Part shown: piece after piece, positions 52,345 to 61,646 of the stretch
How the letters are laid out: each line of letters starts with the position of its first letter
Position numbering within the stretch: the first letter of the stretch is position 1
From: Neptunicella sp048268085
Lineage (GTDB): Bacteria; Pseudomonadota; Gammaproteobacteria; Enterobacterales; Alteromonadaceae
Assembly: GCF_048268085.1 (NCBI RefSeq)
Contig: NZ_JBLWWF010000012.1
Coordinates: forward strand, 1-64,000
Length of the DNA stretch: 64,000 nucleotides
Direction of reading: 5' to 3'
Notes under the pieces: generated by a model
Seen by the model: the letters and a program-made list of their open reading frames with translations, nothing else
What the model was told of the DNA's origin: nothing
The model's database searches: none
Translations under genes and position numbers: made by a program

Positions 52345-54510
52345 ATGATAAGTCTTACCAAGAATAAAAAAGCGAAATTAAGCTTATTGGTGCTTTCTAT
52401 GGGATTGAGTACACACTCAATTGCACAGGAAGAAGAAGTTGAATCCAAAAAGCCGAAAGAACATACCTTAGAAACCATTGAAGTCACTGCAGAACGACGT
52501 GTAGAAAATATTCAAAAATCGCCGCTCGCTGCGTCAGTAATACAGGGTGATGAAATCAGCAAATTGGGGATTACGAAAGTAGATCAGCTACAATTTGCCA
52601 TGCCCTCAGTGGTCGTCAATAACTTTGGCCAAGGCGTTGATTTTAATATCCGCGGTATTGGTAAGGCCGAGCACAATACACAAACAACTACCGGGGTTAT
52701 AACCTATCGCGATGGTGTTGCAACCTTTCCTGGCTATTATACCGCTGAGCCTTACTATGACATCGCCAGAGTAGAAGTCTTACGTGGCCCGCAAGGAACA
52801 TTCGCAGGCCAGAATGCAACCGGGGGGGCCGTATTTGTAAATTCGAACAATCCTGAAATTGGTGGCACTTATTCCGGTTATCTGCTCGGACAAGTCGGCA
52901 ATTATCGTGACGTTGCTACACAAGGAGCGTTGAATATTCCAATTAGTGACACGTTCGCTGCTCGTATAGCGTTTAATACGGAAAACCGTGACAGTTTCTA
53001 CGATATAGAAGGCCCTTACACCGGTGATGATGGTATTAGTATGCAAAGTGGAAGACTCAGTTTGCTTTGGGAACCCAGCGATTCACTATCAGTACTATTT
53101 AAATCTGACTACAATTATCAGGATTTGAGTGCTTATCCCACTGACCCTGTCAATTCGCCAAATGATATGTTTGAAACCACGGCGAACGCAGACTTGGCGG
53201 CCCGAGATAAATTTTCACGTTCAGTACTAAAAATTGATTATACCTTTGCCGGCGGTACCATTCTGCGCTCAGTTTCGGGCTATCAATCTGGTAAAAGCCT
53301 GTTTAAAGCCGATCTTGATGGCACGAGTGTTGGTATCAGGACTTTTCGAGATGAAGTAGAAGAGCGAATTTTCTCGCAAGAGCTTAACCTGATTTCACCG
53401 GATAATGACGGCTTTAACTGGATCCTTGGTGCGTACTTTCAAAATGATGATATTACATTCCCACCAGGTCAGTTCGTAACAGGGTTACCTGAGGGTAATC
53501 CGGCTACCGAATACCGACTGGAAGGCGAAAACCCCAAAGAAACCAGAGCCGTTTTTGGTCAGGTCACCCTAGATTTATCTGAAGGTCTAGAATTGCAAGT
53601 AGGATTAAGACATTCAAGAAGCAATACCGAAAACCAAATTGATATCGTTCAATATGGCCTTCCTCTAGAGAGTTACCAAAAAGCGGAATACTCCAAGACC
53701 ACAGGTAAAGTATCGTTAAACTGGGATGTTAATACCGACCACTTTCTATATGCCTTTGCGGCAACGGGCTACAGACCTGGTGGACTTAACGTTAATGTAG
53801 GGCTCGGTTTGCCTGAACCTTTTGATCAAGAAGAAGTCACCAGTTATGAATTCGGTTGGAAAGCGTCATGGCTCGACGATCACTTGCGTACTCAATTGAC
53901 CGGCTTCCATAATGACTATGATAATTTCCAGGTCAGAATTGGTTATCCGGATATTCCTACCTTCGCATTTCAGCTGAATACACCTGAAACCACCAAGATA
54001 ACCGGTATGGAAGCGCAACTTCAGGGCGTATTTGGGGATTTCTCAATTAATGCAGGTATGTCGATAATGCGCAGCAAATTAGGCGAATTTTATGCGACAG
54101 ATCCACGTGTTCCTGCACCGGGTACGACTTGTGACCCAATAAGTGGACCAGAAACCATCTCATGTATTGCTTTAGAAGGGCGTGACCAGACCTATGCGCC
54201 TGACGTTACTTTCAACTTTTCCATGCAGTATGAGTTTATGTTGGATAAAGGAACACTCACTCCTAGATTAAACTTCGGCCATGTATCCGAACAGTGGGCA
54301 ACTTTATTCCAGAATGAAGCACTGGGAGATCGAATCGAAAGTCGAAATATAATGGGTGGTCAAGTTGCCTGGCAATATCAAGACTGGACAGTGACCCTGT
54401 ACGCCACCAACTTGACAGATAGACGCTATGTTTCCGCTATCAATTCTGGCCTGCGACTGGCCGGCTTACCACGTCAGTATGGTTTGCGCGTGATGAAAAC
54501 ATTTTTCTAG
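52345..54510 (+). CDS. TonB-dependent receptor (second)
   Basis: 721 residues from the ATG at 52345 (MISLTKNKKAKLSLLVLSMG), chosen for its signal peptide and the GAGGAG site nine bases upstream; an in-frame ATG at 52267 adds a Cys/Arg-rich stretch without sense. The signal peptide ends near STHSIAQEE. The TonB box region is TLETIEVTAERR. The plug (about 60-170) contains FNIRGIGKAEHNTQTTTGVI and LRGPQGTFAGQNATGGAVF. The barrel ends RQYGLRVMKTFF with the terminal Phe. It belongs to the class seen with aromatic, steroid or lipid degradation genes in marine bacteria. It is followed by a strong terminator and then the acyl-CoA ligase. Confidence 0.93.
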   Translation: MISLTKNKKAKLSLLVLSMGLSTHSIAQEEEVESKKPKEHTLETIEVTAERRVENIQKSPLAASVIQGDEISKLGITKVDQLQFAMPSVVVNNFGQGVDFNIRGIGKAEHNTQTTTGVITYRDGVATFPGYYTAEPYYDIARVEVLRGPQGTFAGQNATGGAVFVNSNNPEIGGTYSGYLLGQVGNYRDVATQGALNIPISDTFAARIAFNTENRDSFYDIEGPYTGDDGISMQSGRLSLLWEPSDSLSVLFKSDYNYQDLSAYPTDPVNSPNDMFETTANADLAARDKFSRSVLKIDYTFAGGTILRSVSGYQSGKSLFKADLDGTSVGIRTFRDEVEERIFSQELNLISPDNDGFNWILGAYFQNDDITFPPGQFVTGLPEGNPATEYRLEGENPKETRAVFGQVTLDLSEGLELQVGLRHSRSNTENQIDIVQYGLPLESYQKAEYSKTTGKVSLNWDVNTDHFLYAFAATGYRPGGLNVNVGLGLPEPFDQEEVTSYEFGWKASWLDDHLRTQLTGFHNDYDNFQVRIGYPDIPTFAFQLNTPETTKITGMEAQLQGVFGDFSINAGMSIMRSKLGEFYATDPRVPAPGTTCDPISGPETISCIALEGRDQTYAPDVTFNFSMQYEFMLDKGTLTPRLNFGHVSEQWATLFQNEALGDRIESRNIMGGQVAWQYQDWTVTLYATNLTDRRYVSAINSGLRLAGLPRQYGLRVMKTFF

Positions 54511-54525
54511 TTAACGACGCACATT

Positions 54526-54567
54526 GCAGCCAATTCAGCTGAATTGGCTGCGTATCCTTTTATTTTT
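54526..54567 (+). terminator. Rho-independent terminator after the second TonB receptor
   Basis: A perfect 26-base palindrome at 54526-54551 (arms GCAGCCAATTCAG and its complement) is followed by TATCCTTTTATTTTTATT. It ends the TonB receptor transcript just ahead of the acyl-CoA ligase gene. Confidence 0.88.
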
Positions 54568-54581
54568 ATTCAGATAGAGCC

Positions 54582-56177
54582 ATGCAATCATATTCACTTA
54601 CCGTAGATAAGTTCCTTGACCATGCTGCTAAGTGGCTAGGAACACAAGAAGTTGTTTCTGTCCATCATGGAACAGAAGTGACGCGTATTAACTATGCTCA
54701 ATTGAGACAACGCAGTAATCAGTTTTCAGGGGCACTGCGGGCAATTGGCCTTAACTTTGGAGACAGGATTGGAACACTGGCCTGGAATACCCAGCACCAT
54801 ATGGAAATGTACTACGCCACGATGGGAATTGGATTGATATGTCACACGCTTAATCCTCGCTTTAGTGCTAGTCATCTTGCCACTATTATCAATGAGGCTG
54901 AGAACCGTGCGCTAGCAGTTTCGGCCAATCTATTGCCCTTATTACAAGAACTACTGCTACTCTGCCCATGTATCGAACATGTCATTCTGATGGATGAAGA
55001 TGATGTTGAACTCGCCGCTATCAATACACAAAGTGTGAGTGTTTGGCGTTATGAAGAGCTGTTAAGTAATAAAGGTCAACCTGTTGAATGGGGTGAATTC
55101 GATGAAAACACCCCCGCGGGGCTATGTTATACGTCGGGTACAACCGGCAAACCCAAAGGCGTACTTTATACACATCGCTCAAACTATTTACATACACTTT
55201 GCACCTTACAAACCGGCGGTATCGCGTTGAGAAGTAACGACGTTCTGCTGGTTGCCGTACCAATGTTTCATGCCAATGGCTGGGGTTTACCCTTTTCTGC
55301 CCCGGCAATTGGTTCAAAAATGGTTTTGCCTGGTCGCAATGCAGATGGCGCAAGTTTAGCGACATTAATGCGTAATGAACGCGTAACAGTAGCAGCTGCA
55401 GTACAAACAGTATGGTTAGGACTAGTTGAACATCTCGATGAATGTGGCGGTGAGTTACCTGATCTGGAGCGTATTTTGATAGGTGGATCAAAATGTCCTG
55501 ACGCATTAATCAAACGTATTGAAGATCGCCTTGGCGCACGTGTTCAAACCAGTTGGGGAATGACTGAGCTTTCCCCTCTAGGCACGGTGACAGCACTATT
55601 CGAGTCCAATACAGACTCTCGTACTGCAGGCCGGCCCCTTATGGGAATTGATCTAAAACTCACAGATGCTCAGGGCAATACTTTAGAAGATCAACGCGGT
55701 GTGGTTGGACACTTAAAAGCAAAAGGCGCGAGCGTGGTAGATCGCTATTATCAAGCCGAGCATGACTCACTAGATGAGCAAGGCTATTTTGATACAGGTG
55801 ATTTGGCGATGATCGATGAACGAGGTCACTTGAGTATTTGTGGCCGTTCAAAGGATCTGATTAAATCAGGTGGGGAATGGATAAACCCTGCAGAAATAGA
55901 AGATATTATTGGCCAAATTGACTCTGTTGGACAAGTTGCAGTCATCGGAAAGCCGGATGAAAAGTGGGGAGAGCGGCCGATACTCATCGTTGAAGCCAAT
56001 GCTGGTGAAGTGATTGACTCGAGTACTTTATTGAATCAATTACGTGGAAAAATACCTGACTGGTGGATACCCAAAGACGTTATAATGATTGATACTATGC
56101 CATTAGCAGCAACCGGCAAAATAGACAAACTTTGGTTAAAAGGTAATTACAAAAGTTTAAATCTTTCATCGATTTAG
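54582..56177 (+). CDS. Acyl-CoA ligase (AMP-forming, medium/long-chain type)
   Basis: 531 residues, ANL superfamily. P-loop YTSGTTGKPKG (183-193), A5 motif TSWGMTELSPLG (about 315-326), YFDTGDLAMID (about 406) and GRSKDLIKSGGEWINPAEIE (about 423-442), with the C-terminal catalytic Lys in ATGKIDKL (about 514-521). All catalytic motifs are intact. The sequence, with NPRFSASHLATIINEAENRA, is close to the FadK/AlkK medium-chain group. It would activate the acid freed by the nearby esterases. A TetR gene follows 75 bases later on the same strand. Confidence 0.93.
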   Translation: MQSYSLTVDKFLDHAAKWLGTQEVVSVHHGTEVTRINYAQLRQRSNQFSGALRAIGLNFGDRIGTLAWNTQHHMEMYYATMGIGLICHTLNPRFSASHLATIINEAENRALAVSANLLPLLQELLLLCPCIEHVILMDEDDVELAAINTQSVSVWRYEELLSNKGQPVEWGEFDENTPAGLCYTSGTTGKPKGVLYTHRSNYLHTLCTLQTGGIALRSNDVLLVAVPMFHANGWGLPFSAPAIGSKMVLPGRNADGASLATLMRNERVTVAAAVQTVWLGLVEHLDECGGELPDLERILIGGSKCPDALIKRIEDRLGARVQTSWGMTELSPLGTVTALFESNTDSRTAGRPLMGIDLKLTDAQGNTLEDQRGVVGHLKAKGASVVDRYYQAEHDSLDEQGYFDTGDLAMIDERGHLSICGRSKDLIKSGGEWINPAEIEDIIGQIDSVGQVAVIGKPDEKWGERPILIVEANAGEVIDSSTLLNQLRGKIPDWWIPKDVIMIDTMPLAATGKIDKLWLKGNYKSLNLSSI

Positions 56178-56252
56178 CCAAGTTGACTGTCTGATTGTTA
56201 GTATTTAGGATTAAGCCATATCTCCGTCGATCATAATAAGTTGGATAACAAC

Positions 56253-56921
56253 ATGACACAGGAATCACCAAGGCGCTCAAGGCGCAGTAAAGCTGAGCAA
56301 CGAGCTGAAAGTATAGAGCTAATCCTTGATGAAGCAGAATACCTGTTTTCCAAAAATGGACTTTATGGTGTCACACTGCGAGATGTCGCCAAACGCGTTG
56401 GTATACATACAACATTAGTGCACTATTACTTCAAGGATAAGCAAAATTTATTTGAAGAAGTATTTTCCCGTCGCGCAGGTGTCACCAGTAGTCGCCGTAT
56501 GGCTGCGTTGCAACAATATGAAGTTGAGGCCGGTGATAATCCAACCGTGGAAGGGGCGTTGCACGCATTTCTCGATACCGACTTAGACCTGTATTACGAC
56601 GGTGGTGAAAACTGGATGAATTACGCCGCCTTTTGCGCGCGGGTCAGTAATACGCCTGAAGGTGCCGAACTAATGGATAAACATTTTGATCCCGTCGTTC
56701 TTAAGTTAATTGGGATTTTGAAAAAGGCTTTACCAGATTATTCAGATGAAGATATTTTCTGGGGGTATCATTTTGTCACCAGTTCGCTAATGAGTACGTT
56801 AGCCAGAACTGGCCGTATCGATCGGTTATCTGATGGCGTATGCCATTCAGATGATTTCCCTGCCGTTAAAAAACGGATAGCCAAGTTTATGTCAGCGGGA
56901 TTTTTGGCTCTGAAAGAGTAA
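56253..56921 (+). CDS. TetR family transcriptional regulator
   Basis: 222 residues from the ATG at 56253; a TTG at 56241 is possible. The helix-turn-helix spans about 35-65 (GLYGVTLRDVAKRVGIHTTL, then VHYYFKDKQNLFEEVF), after a basic N-terminus. The C-terminal part is the ligand-binding domain. It is the only regulator in the catabolic region and likely controls the SDR/TonB/ligase/esterase genes in response to an acyl-CoA or the substrate. It follows the acyl-CoA ligase and converges with the esterase at 56981. Confidence 0.9.
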   Translation: MTQESPRRSRRSKAEQRAESIELILDEAEYLFSKNGLYGVTLRDVAKRVGIHTTLVHYYFKDKQNLFEEVFSRRAGVTSSRRMAALQQYEVEAGDNPTVEGALHAFLDTDLDLYYDGGENWMNYAAFCARVSNTPEGAELMDKHFDPVVLKLIGILKKALPDYSDEDIFWGYHFVTSSLMSTLARTGRIDRLSDGVCHSDDFPAVKKRIAKFMSAGFLALKE

Positions 56922-56922
56922 A

Positions 56923-56945
56923 AGGGAATCGTCTGGCGATCCCCT
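56923..56945. terminator. Weak bidirectional hairpin between tetR and the secreted esterase
   Basis: AGGG and ATCG pair with CGAT and CCCT with one internal mismatch, in the 60-base space between two converging genes. No strong T run is present. Terminator function is a guess from position. Confidence 0.3.
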
Positions 56946-56980
56946 GATAGGTCAAAGTCATATTTAGTCGATACTATTAA

Positions 56981-57898
56981 TTAATGTCGACTGAAAAAAT
57001 CCCAAAATACTTCAGCCACATTAAGCGAGGTCGCCCCATAGGTAATATGAGGTGCCTCTAACTCGCAATAACTTACAGATACACTACATCCCGTATATTC
57101 TCGACACCAACTGGTACCAGAAGAAAAGGTTTCAACATAAGAACTTGGATAACCACTACAACTATTTCGCGATGCGTAAATGGCCATCGTATCCGCGGTG
57201 CTAAGCATATATTCACCGGCTACATCAGATGATCCACCAATAGGCTGGGTGGTATCGTTTCTACCGTGCATGTACAAGATAGGCCTTACATAAGCAGGAT
57301 TACAATTTTCCCAGGATTCAGACAACGCAGCGGAGGTAGTTGCATAGGCGTCGAATTCTTCTGGTGCCTCACAAAGAACCCGATGCCCCATATAAGATCC
57401 ATTTGATAAGCCTGTTAAATAGTTTTTATTAATATTTAGTTTTGCAGCGACATCATTTTTCACGGCCACCAACAACGCAACATCGTCCCAATTCTGTGAA
57501 GATGGCGTCCCACAGCAACCAGGAGAGATATAAGAGTCAGAGCCATTAAAGCCTTTGGCTAACCAACCTCCTCCTTTTGCAGGACCACCTCGCGGATAAG
57601 CGACCGCAAAGTTTTCAATATCACTTAACTCATACATTCCTGATAGATTACGCTGATTTTCTGGCGTATGTGCAAAGCCATGCACATCAACAACTAATGC
57701 AATTGGAGTACCGTCATAACCATCGGGGACATGCAGTAAATACTCCCGCGAACGGCCATCCACCGTGATAGAAAATTCGCAATCAACTCCAGCCTGAATG
57801 GTACAGGGTGCAGCTATTGCGGATGATAAAGGGAATAAACTACCAACCAATGCAATAAAGGTTAGTAATGCCTTAGGTAGTGCTTTCATAAACTTCAC
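56981..57898 (-). CDS. Secreted PHB-depolymerase/LpqC-like esterase
   Basis: 305 residues with a signal peptide (about 1-30, ending SAIAA/PC). Alpha/beta-hydrolase motifs: oxyanion VVDVHGFAHT (about 70-78), nucleophile Ser165 in GLSNGSYM, Asp215 in MHGRNDTTQP and His284 in EAPHITYG, so the triad is complete. Eight or more Cys point to disulfides and an extracellular or periplasmic location. The family includes polyhydroxybutyrate depolymerases, feruloyl and acetyl-xylan esterases. A short-chain ester is the likely target but the exact substrate is unknown. A 485-base gene-free region lies upstream. Confidence 0.88.
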   Translation of the reverse strand: MKFMKALPKALLTFIALVGSLFPLSSAIAAPCTIQAGVDCEFSITVDGRSREYLLHVPDGYDGTPIALVVDVHGFAHTPENQRNLSGMYELSDIENFAVAYPRGGPAKGGGWLAKGFNGSDSYISPGCCGTPSSQNWDDVALLVAVKNDVAAKLNINKNYLTGLSNGSYMGHRVLCEAPEEFDAYATTSAALSESWENCNPAYVRPILYMHGRNDTTQPIGGSSDVAGEYMLSTADTMAIYASRNSCSGYPSSYVETFSSGTSWCREYTGCSVSVSYCELEAPHITYGATSLNVAEVFWDFFSRH

Positions 57899-58383
57899 CT
57901 TGGTTTTTACAAAGTCTTAGTGAATCTAAGAATTGCTGTATTTACGTTAATCAAAAGAATGACCACTGATCTTTAAAGGTCCTTCTCTTGTTCAATGTAT
58001 AACAACCAGCAGTTTCTAGGACTCAACCACAAGCAACTACATCTTCCAATTAAACTACTATATACCATTATAATAATACATTAATTTTACACATAGTTAA
58101 CATAAATTATATTTATAGTTAATATTATTTCTTTAGATAATAATATTAAACTGAAAGGCTTTTAGGTGAATGAATTGTGCCTGACATTAGGCATCATAAT
58201 TGAGTCAGGCGTCCGGCAATATTCCATGTTTTTTTAATGTTGAATTAAGTTAAATGCGTATTCAGTCAAGTGTATTGCGGGAAGTTCAGTGAGGGAAAAG
58301 TCTAATGTTGGTGTCTGGCTTTATCGATGCCAGTAAGACTTAATTCAGCTACGCCATAAATTAAGCCTTACTGATACCGTCGA
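57899..58383. other. Gene-free stretch upstream of the secreted esterase
   Basis: 485 AT-rich bases with no supportable gene on either strand. It holds GTTAACATAAATT (58096-58108), similar to motifs at 52199 and 61568, and the hairpin after the carboxylesterase gene (58331-58373). The esterase promoter must lie here, but I could not fix it. Confidence 0.5.
58331..58373 (-). terminator. Hairpin after the first carboxylesterase gene
   Basis: Two 7-bp stem blocks (CAGTAAG and CTTAATT with their complements) are separated by one mismatch around a 13-base loop, ten bases after the stop of the esterase gene. No clear T run follows on the minus strand. It is probably the end of the MFS-esterase transcript. 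Confidence 0.45.
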
Positions 58384-60027
58384 TTATAAACAGCCCTCGG
58401 AGGGTTTAGTGAGTACCGGTGAGATTAGGCCGGTATTCCAGTGCCAGGGAAATTGACCACTTTGCTTACGACGACAAACCGTTTCATCATGCAATTCATA
58501 CATGCCGGGAAACAGGTTCTCCTGTGGTTTTGGTGTTTCGCCAAATAACATATAAGCTTGCTCGGCCCCATATACGGGCCAATCCGGCTGCTTATTAGCT
58601 TTGGGTTTACCGGTTTTAGCGAAACTACTCCAGTACTCTGTCATTGCCGTTGAAAAGGCATGCTCTTCGACGGTATCTGGGTTTTTAGGCCACAATTCAG
58701 GGGTACGATCAAAGGTGCCAAAAACATAAGGTAGTTCGCTCGCATGAAAAGCATGTAACCCGGCATTATCAGCAGCAGGATACCCATGATCAAATAAATA
58801 TAAATATGACGGCTGGCCGATTGCCTGTTGGCTTTTAGCCATTTTTTCAGATGTCCAGCCGTATAAGGCATCCCGAGTTGTTGCATAAATACTTTCTTGC
58901 ATATCTGAGCTGGGATACAAACGGAGAAACTTATCTGCCAAATCCAGATAACGGGAGCGAATAACTTTCTCATATTCCTCCGCTGACGACGGAACCGGTG
59001 GTGCCAACATTTTCAATGAACGAATTTCACCACTATTAAACCCAACCAACAACGGCACTGGTGCTTGCTTCCCCTGATCAAAAATATCGACCATTTGCCC
59101 AAATAATGTTTTACCGTCTACATTGGGAATGGGGAAATAATGTTCAGCTGCAGCGCCATTTGTCAAAGCTTGCGCATCCATGGCCCGTAAAGCCGCCAGA
59201 TCCTTCGCCCCCACTTTGTTGGCAATATATGAGCCAATAGCTTCAGCAGAAAACTGACCGAACTGAGCATTTTTTAAATTGGGTATTGAAACCATATAAG
59301 CACTTTGTGCAATAGCTTTGGTGAATAAGCCACGTGCCGCAGGCGCTGCCATTAGGTGCATAACACTTAACGCTCCAGCTGACTCACCGGCGATGGTGAT
59401 GTTCGCGTTATCCCCACCAAAAGCTTGGATATTATTCTGAATCCACCGCAACGACTCGATTTGATCAAGTAAGCCGTAATTGCCGGAGATATTATCGGCT
59501 GATTCAGCGCTTAACGCTGGATGAGCCAAATAACCAAGCACTCCCAGACGATAATTTATCGATACAACCACCATCCCCTGTTCAGCCAATGCCGTACCAT
59601 CGTAGGACGGTTCTTTACTTGAGCCCGCAGTAAGCGAACCACCGTGAATCCACACAAACACCGGTAAGTTTTTAGCATCTTTGGGCGCCCAGATATTGAG
59701 CGTTAAACAGTCTTCACTGCTTGGACTAATATCATTTGCGTAAATACTGGCAACTTTGCGGGTTGGTTGAATACATGCATCGCCAAAAGTTTGTGCCATT
59801 TTTACATCTGACCAAGGTGTTACCGGCACCGGAGGTTTCCAACGAGCCTGGCCTACGGGCGGTTGAGCATAAGGAATTCCCTTAAACACGCTTAACGCCC
59901 CTTCATAACTACCTTCAACTTTACCTATCGGCGCCTCTACAACGGGGTCTGTAGCTGCAGAAGCAGGTACAGACATCATGCTAAAGGCTAACGAACTTAC
60001 CGCTATCAATACTTTTATCTGTTTCAT
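58384..60027 (-). CDS. Secreted type B carboxylesterase (copy 1)
   Basis: 547 residues with a signal peptide (about 1-24, ending VPASA/AT). Carboxylesterase family: SEDCLTLNIWAP, the oxyanion VWIHGGSLTAGSS, nucleophile Ser216 in GESAG, Glu334 in FNSGEIRSL and His428 in HAFHASELPYVF, so the triad is complete. It should hydrolyse a carboxylic ester in the periplasm. It is closely similar over its whole length to the esterase at 61647 and overlaps the MFS gene by 4 bases (ATGA), so transporter and enzyme are made together. Confidence 0.93.
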   Translation of the reverse strand: MKQIKVLIAVSSLAFSMMSVPASAATDPVVEAPIGKVEGSYEGALSVFKGIPYAQPPVGQARWKPPVPVTPWSDVKMAQTFGDACIQPTRKVASIYANDISPSSEDCLTLNIWAPKDAKNLPVFVWIHGGSLTAGSSKEPSYDGTALAEQGMVVVSINYRLGVLGYLAHPALSAESADNISGNYGLLDQIESLRWIQNNIQAFGGDNANITIAGESAGALSVMHLMAAPAARGLFTKAIAQSAYMVSIPNLKNAQFGQFSAEAIGSYIANKVGAKDLAALRAMDAQALTNGAAAEHYFPIPNVDGKTLFGQMVDIFDQGKQAPVPLLVGFNSGEIRSLKMLAPPVPSSAEEYEKVIRSRYLDLADKFLRLYPSSDMQESIYATTRDALYGWTSEKMAKSQQAIGQPSYLYLFDHGYPAADNAGLHAFHASELPYVFGTFDRTPELWPKNPDTVEEHAFSTAMTEYWSSFAKTGKPKANKQPDWPVYGAEQAYMLFGETPKPQENLFPGMYELHDETVCRRKQSGQFPWHWNTGLISPVLTKPSEGCL

Positions 60028-61388
60028 TGGATAACCTCATGAGTTTGCTCGGATTCCTTGCGTAACACTCGTGCAAGCCACAGAAAGAGTGCAATAGCCA
60101 GGAAATAAAACGGAACTAAAGAATACAATGCCATTTGCAAGGAATTGTCAGGAAAACTAGCGCGGAAAAAGTCGCTAGCCATTCCCACAAAGGTTGGCCC
60201 GAAACCTAATCCAATCAAATTCATGATTAATAACAACAACGCACCTGACATTACTCGCTGATTGGGTTTAACTTCCTGCTGGACTAACGCTACCGCTGAC
60301 GATAAATAAAAGTAGTTGAGGAATGTGGGGCCAATAAGAAAAGCTAACGAAACCTGCCAGGAAGGAGCCCAGACAAATCCAATATAAAACGGGATAGCAA
60401 TAGCTAATGAAATGGCCGGTAATAATGCATAGGCTTGTTTAGAGCGCTGGGTAAACCGATCGATTAATCGACCAGATACGAAAATCCCCGCACTCATACC
60501 TATCCCAACCAACAACGAGTAATAAATACCAATTTCACCCAATGTCATGCCTTTTTCACGCATTAAAAACAATGTTGTGAAATTGACCAAACCATAGGTG
60601 ACAAATTGCGTGGCACCGCTACCAAATGCGATAAGCATTAATGACCGGGTTGAGAAAAACATTTTAAGTGTTTCAAAAAAAGCGGCTTGTTGATAATCGT
60701 CAGTAGCAGGAGCGCCCGGCTTGTCTTGAGGAAGCGTATCTAACCCTCCTCGCTTAGGTTCTCTTACGACAAGTATTAATGCTAATGCGGCAACAATGCC
60801 AGCAATACCAAGCACAATAAAGGCGTGCCGCCAGCTGTAGGTAGCCGCAATTGCTGCCCCAAATGCAATACCTAAAGCGGCACCAATGGGTGGCCCCAGA
60901 TTGAAAATCCCTAATGCTGTCCCACGACGTCCCGGGGGGAAGTAATCGGTAATGATTGCATAAGAAGGCGGCACCCCACCTGCTTCACCAATACCAACCG
61001 ACATTCGACTAATCACTAGCTGGGGATATGTTTTCGCTAGCCCACAAGCTACCGTTGCAGCGCTCCATATTGTGCATGCAATTGCGAGAACTCGCACCCG
61101 ATTGGTTCTATCAGCCAACCACCCAACAGGTATTGCAATAAAACAGTAAAAGAGTGCGAAATAAAGACCACTAATCAACCCTAGTTGGCTATCAGAAATA
61201 TGCAGACTGTCCTGAATCGGCTTAGCCAGTATGGAAAGCAATTGACGATCCAGGAAGTTCAATACATAAATGAAACACAGCATCCCCAGTGCAGTCCAGG
61301 CTCTTGCGTCCGGCACACTAGGGGAAATATGAGGTGAGCTACTCTTTTTAACCTTTATTGTTGTTTCCGATATATTATTTGTTGGCAT
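60024..61388 (-). CDS. Spinster-type MFS transporter
   Basis: 454 residues from the ATG at 61388; a TTG five codons upstream is less likely. Twelve hydrophobic helices, starting at about residue 30. The stretches FLDRQLLSILAKPIQDSLHI, GWLADRTNRVRVLAIACTIW and SRMSVGIGEAGGVPPSYAII are typical of the spinster-like group of MFS. Such transporters often sit beside esterases and TonB receptors in degradation clusters, where they move the released acid or alcohol across the inner membrane. Its stop overlaps the start of esterase copy 1. Confidence 0.92.
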   Translation of the reverse strand: MPTNNISETTIKVKKSSSPHISPSVPDARAWTALGMLCFIYVLNFLDRQLLSILAKPIQDSLHISDSQLGLISGLYFALFYCFIAIPVGWLADRTNRVRVLAIACTIWSAATVACGLAKTYPQLVISRMSVGIGEAGGVPPSYAIITDYFPPGRRGTALGIFNLGPPIGAALGIAFGAAIAATYSWRHAFIVLGIAGIVAALALILVVREPKRGGLDTLPQDKPGAPATDDYQQAAFFETLKMFFSTRSLMLIAFGSGATQFVTYGLVNFTTLFLMREKGMTLGEIGIYYSLLVGIGMSAGIFVSGRLIDRFTQRSKQAYALLPAISLAIAIPFYIGFVWAPSWQVSLAFLIGPTFLNYFYLSSAVALVQQEVKPNQRVMSGALLLLIMNLIGLGFGPTFVGMASDFFRASFPDNSLQMALYSLVPFYFLAIALFLWLARVLRKESEQTHEVIQ

Positions 61389-61646
61389 TGAATAGTGTCC
61401 CAATTTATTGAATTACATGTTGATGGTTGCAAACCAAAAACTATTAAAATATTGTTTTATAAAGAAATTAAATACGGTTTTTACAATATTATTGTTACTC
61501 TAAAACTAAGCTTGAAAGCTCACAAAGTAAGCAACCAGCCACTATCCTAACATTCACTATCACGTGTGTTAACATTTATTTCACGTATAATTTACAAATA
61601 TTTTGCCGTTTTTTGTACAACGAACAATCTGACTCTGTCTTGCCAA

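Noticed and set aside
52345..56921. TonB receptor, acyl-CoA ligase and tetR as one operon
   Set aside because: A strong terminator (54526-54567) separates the receptor from the ligase, so only ligase and tetR are likely cotranscribed.
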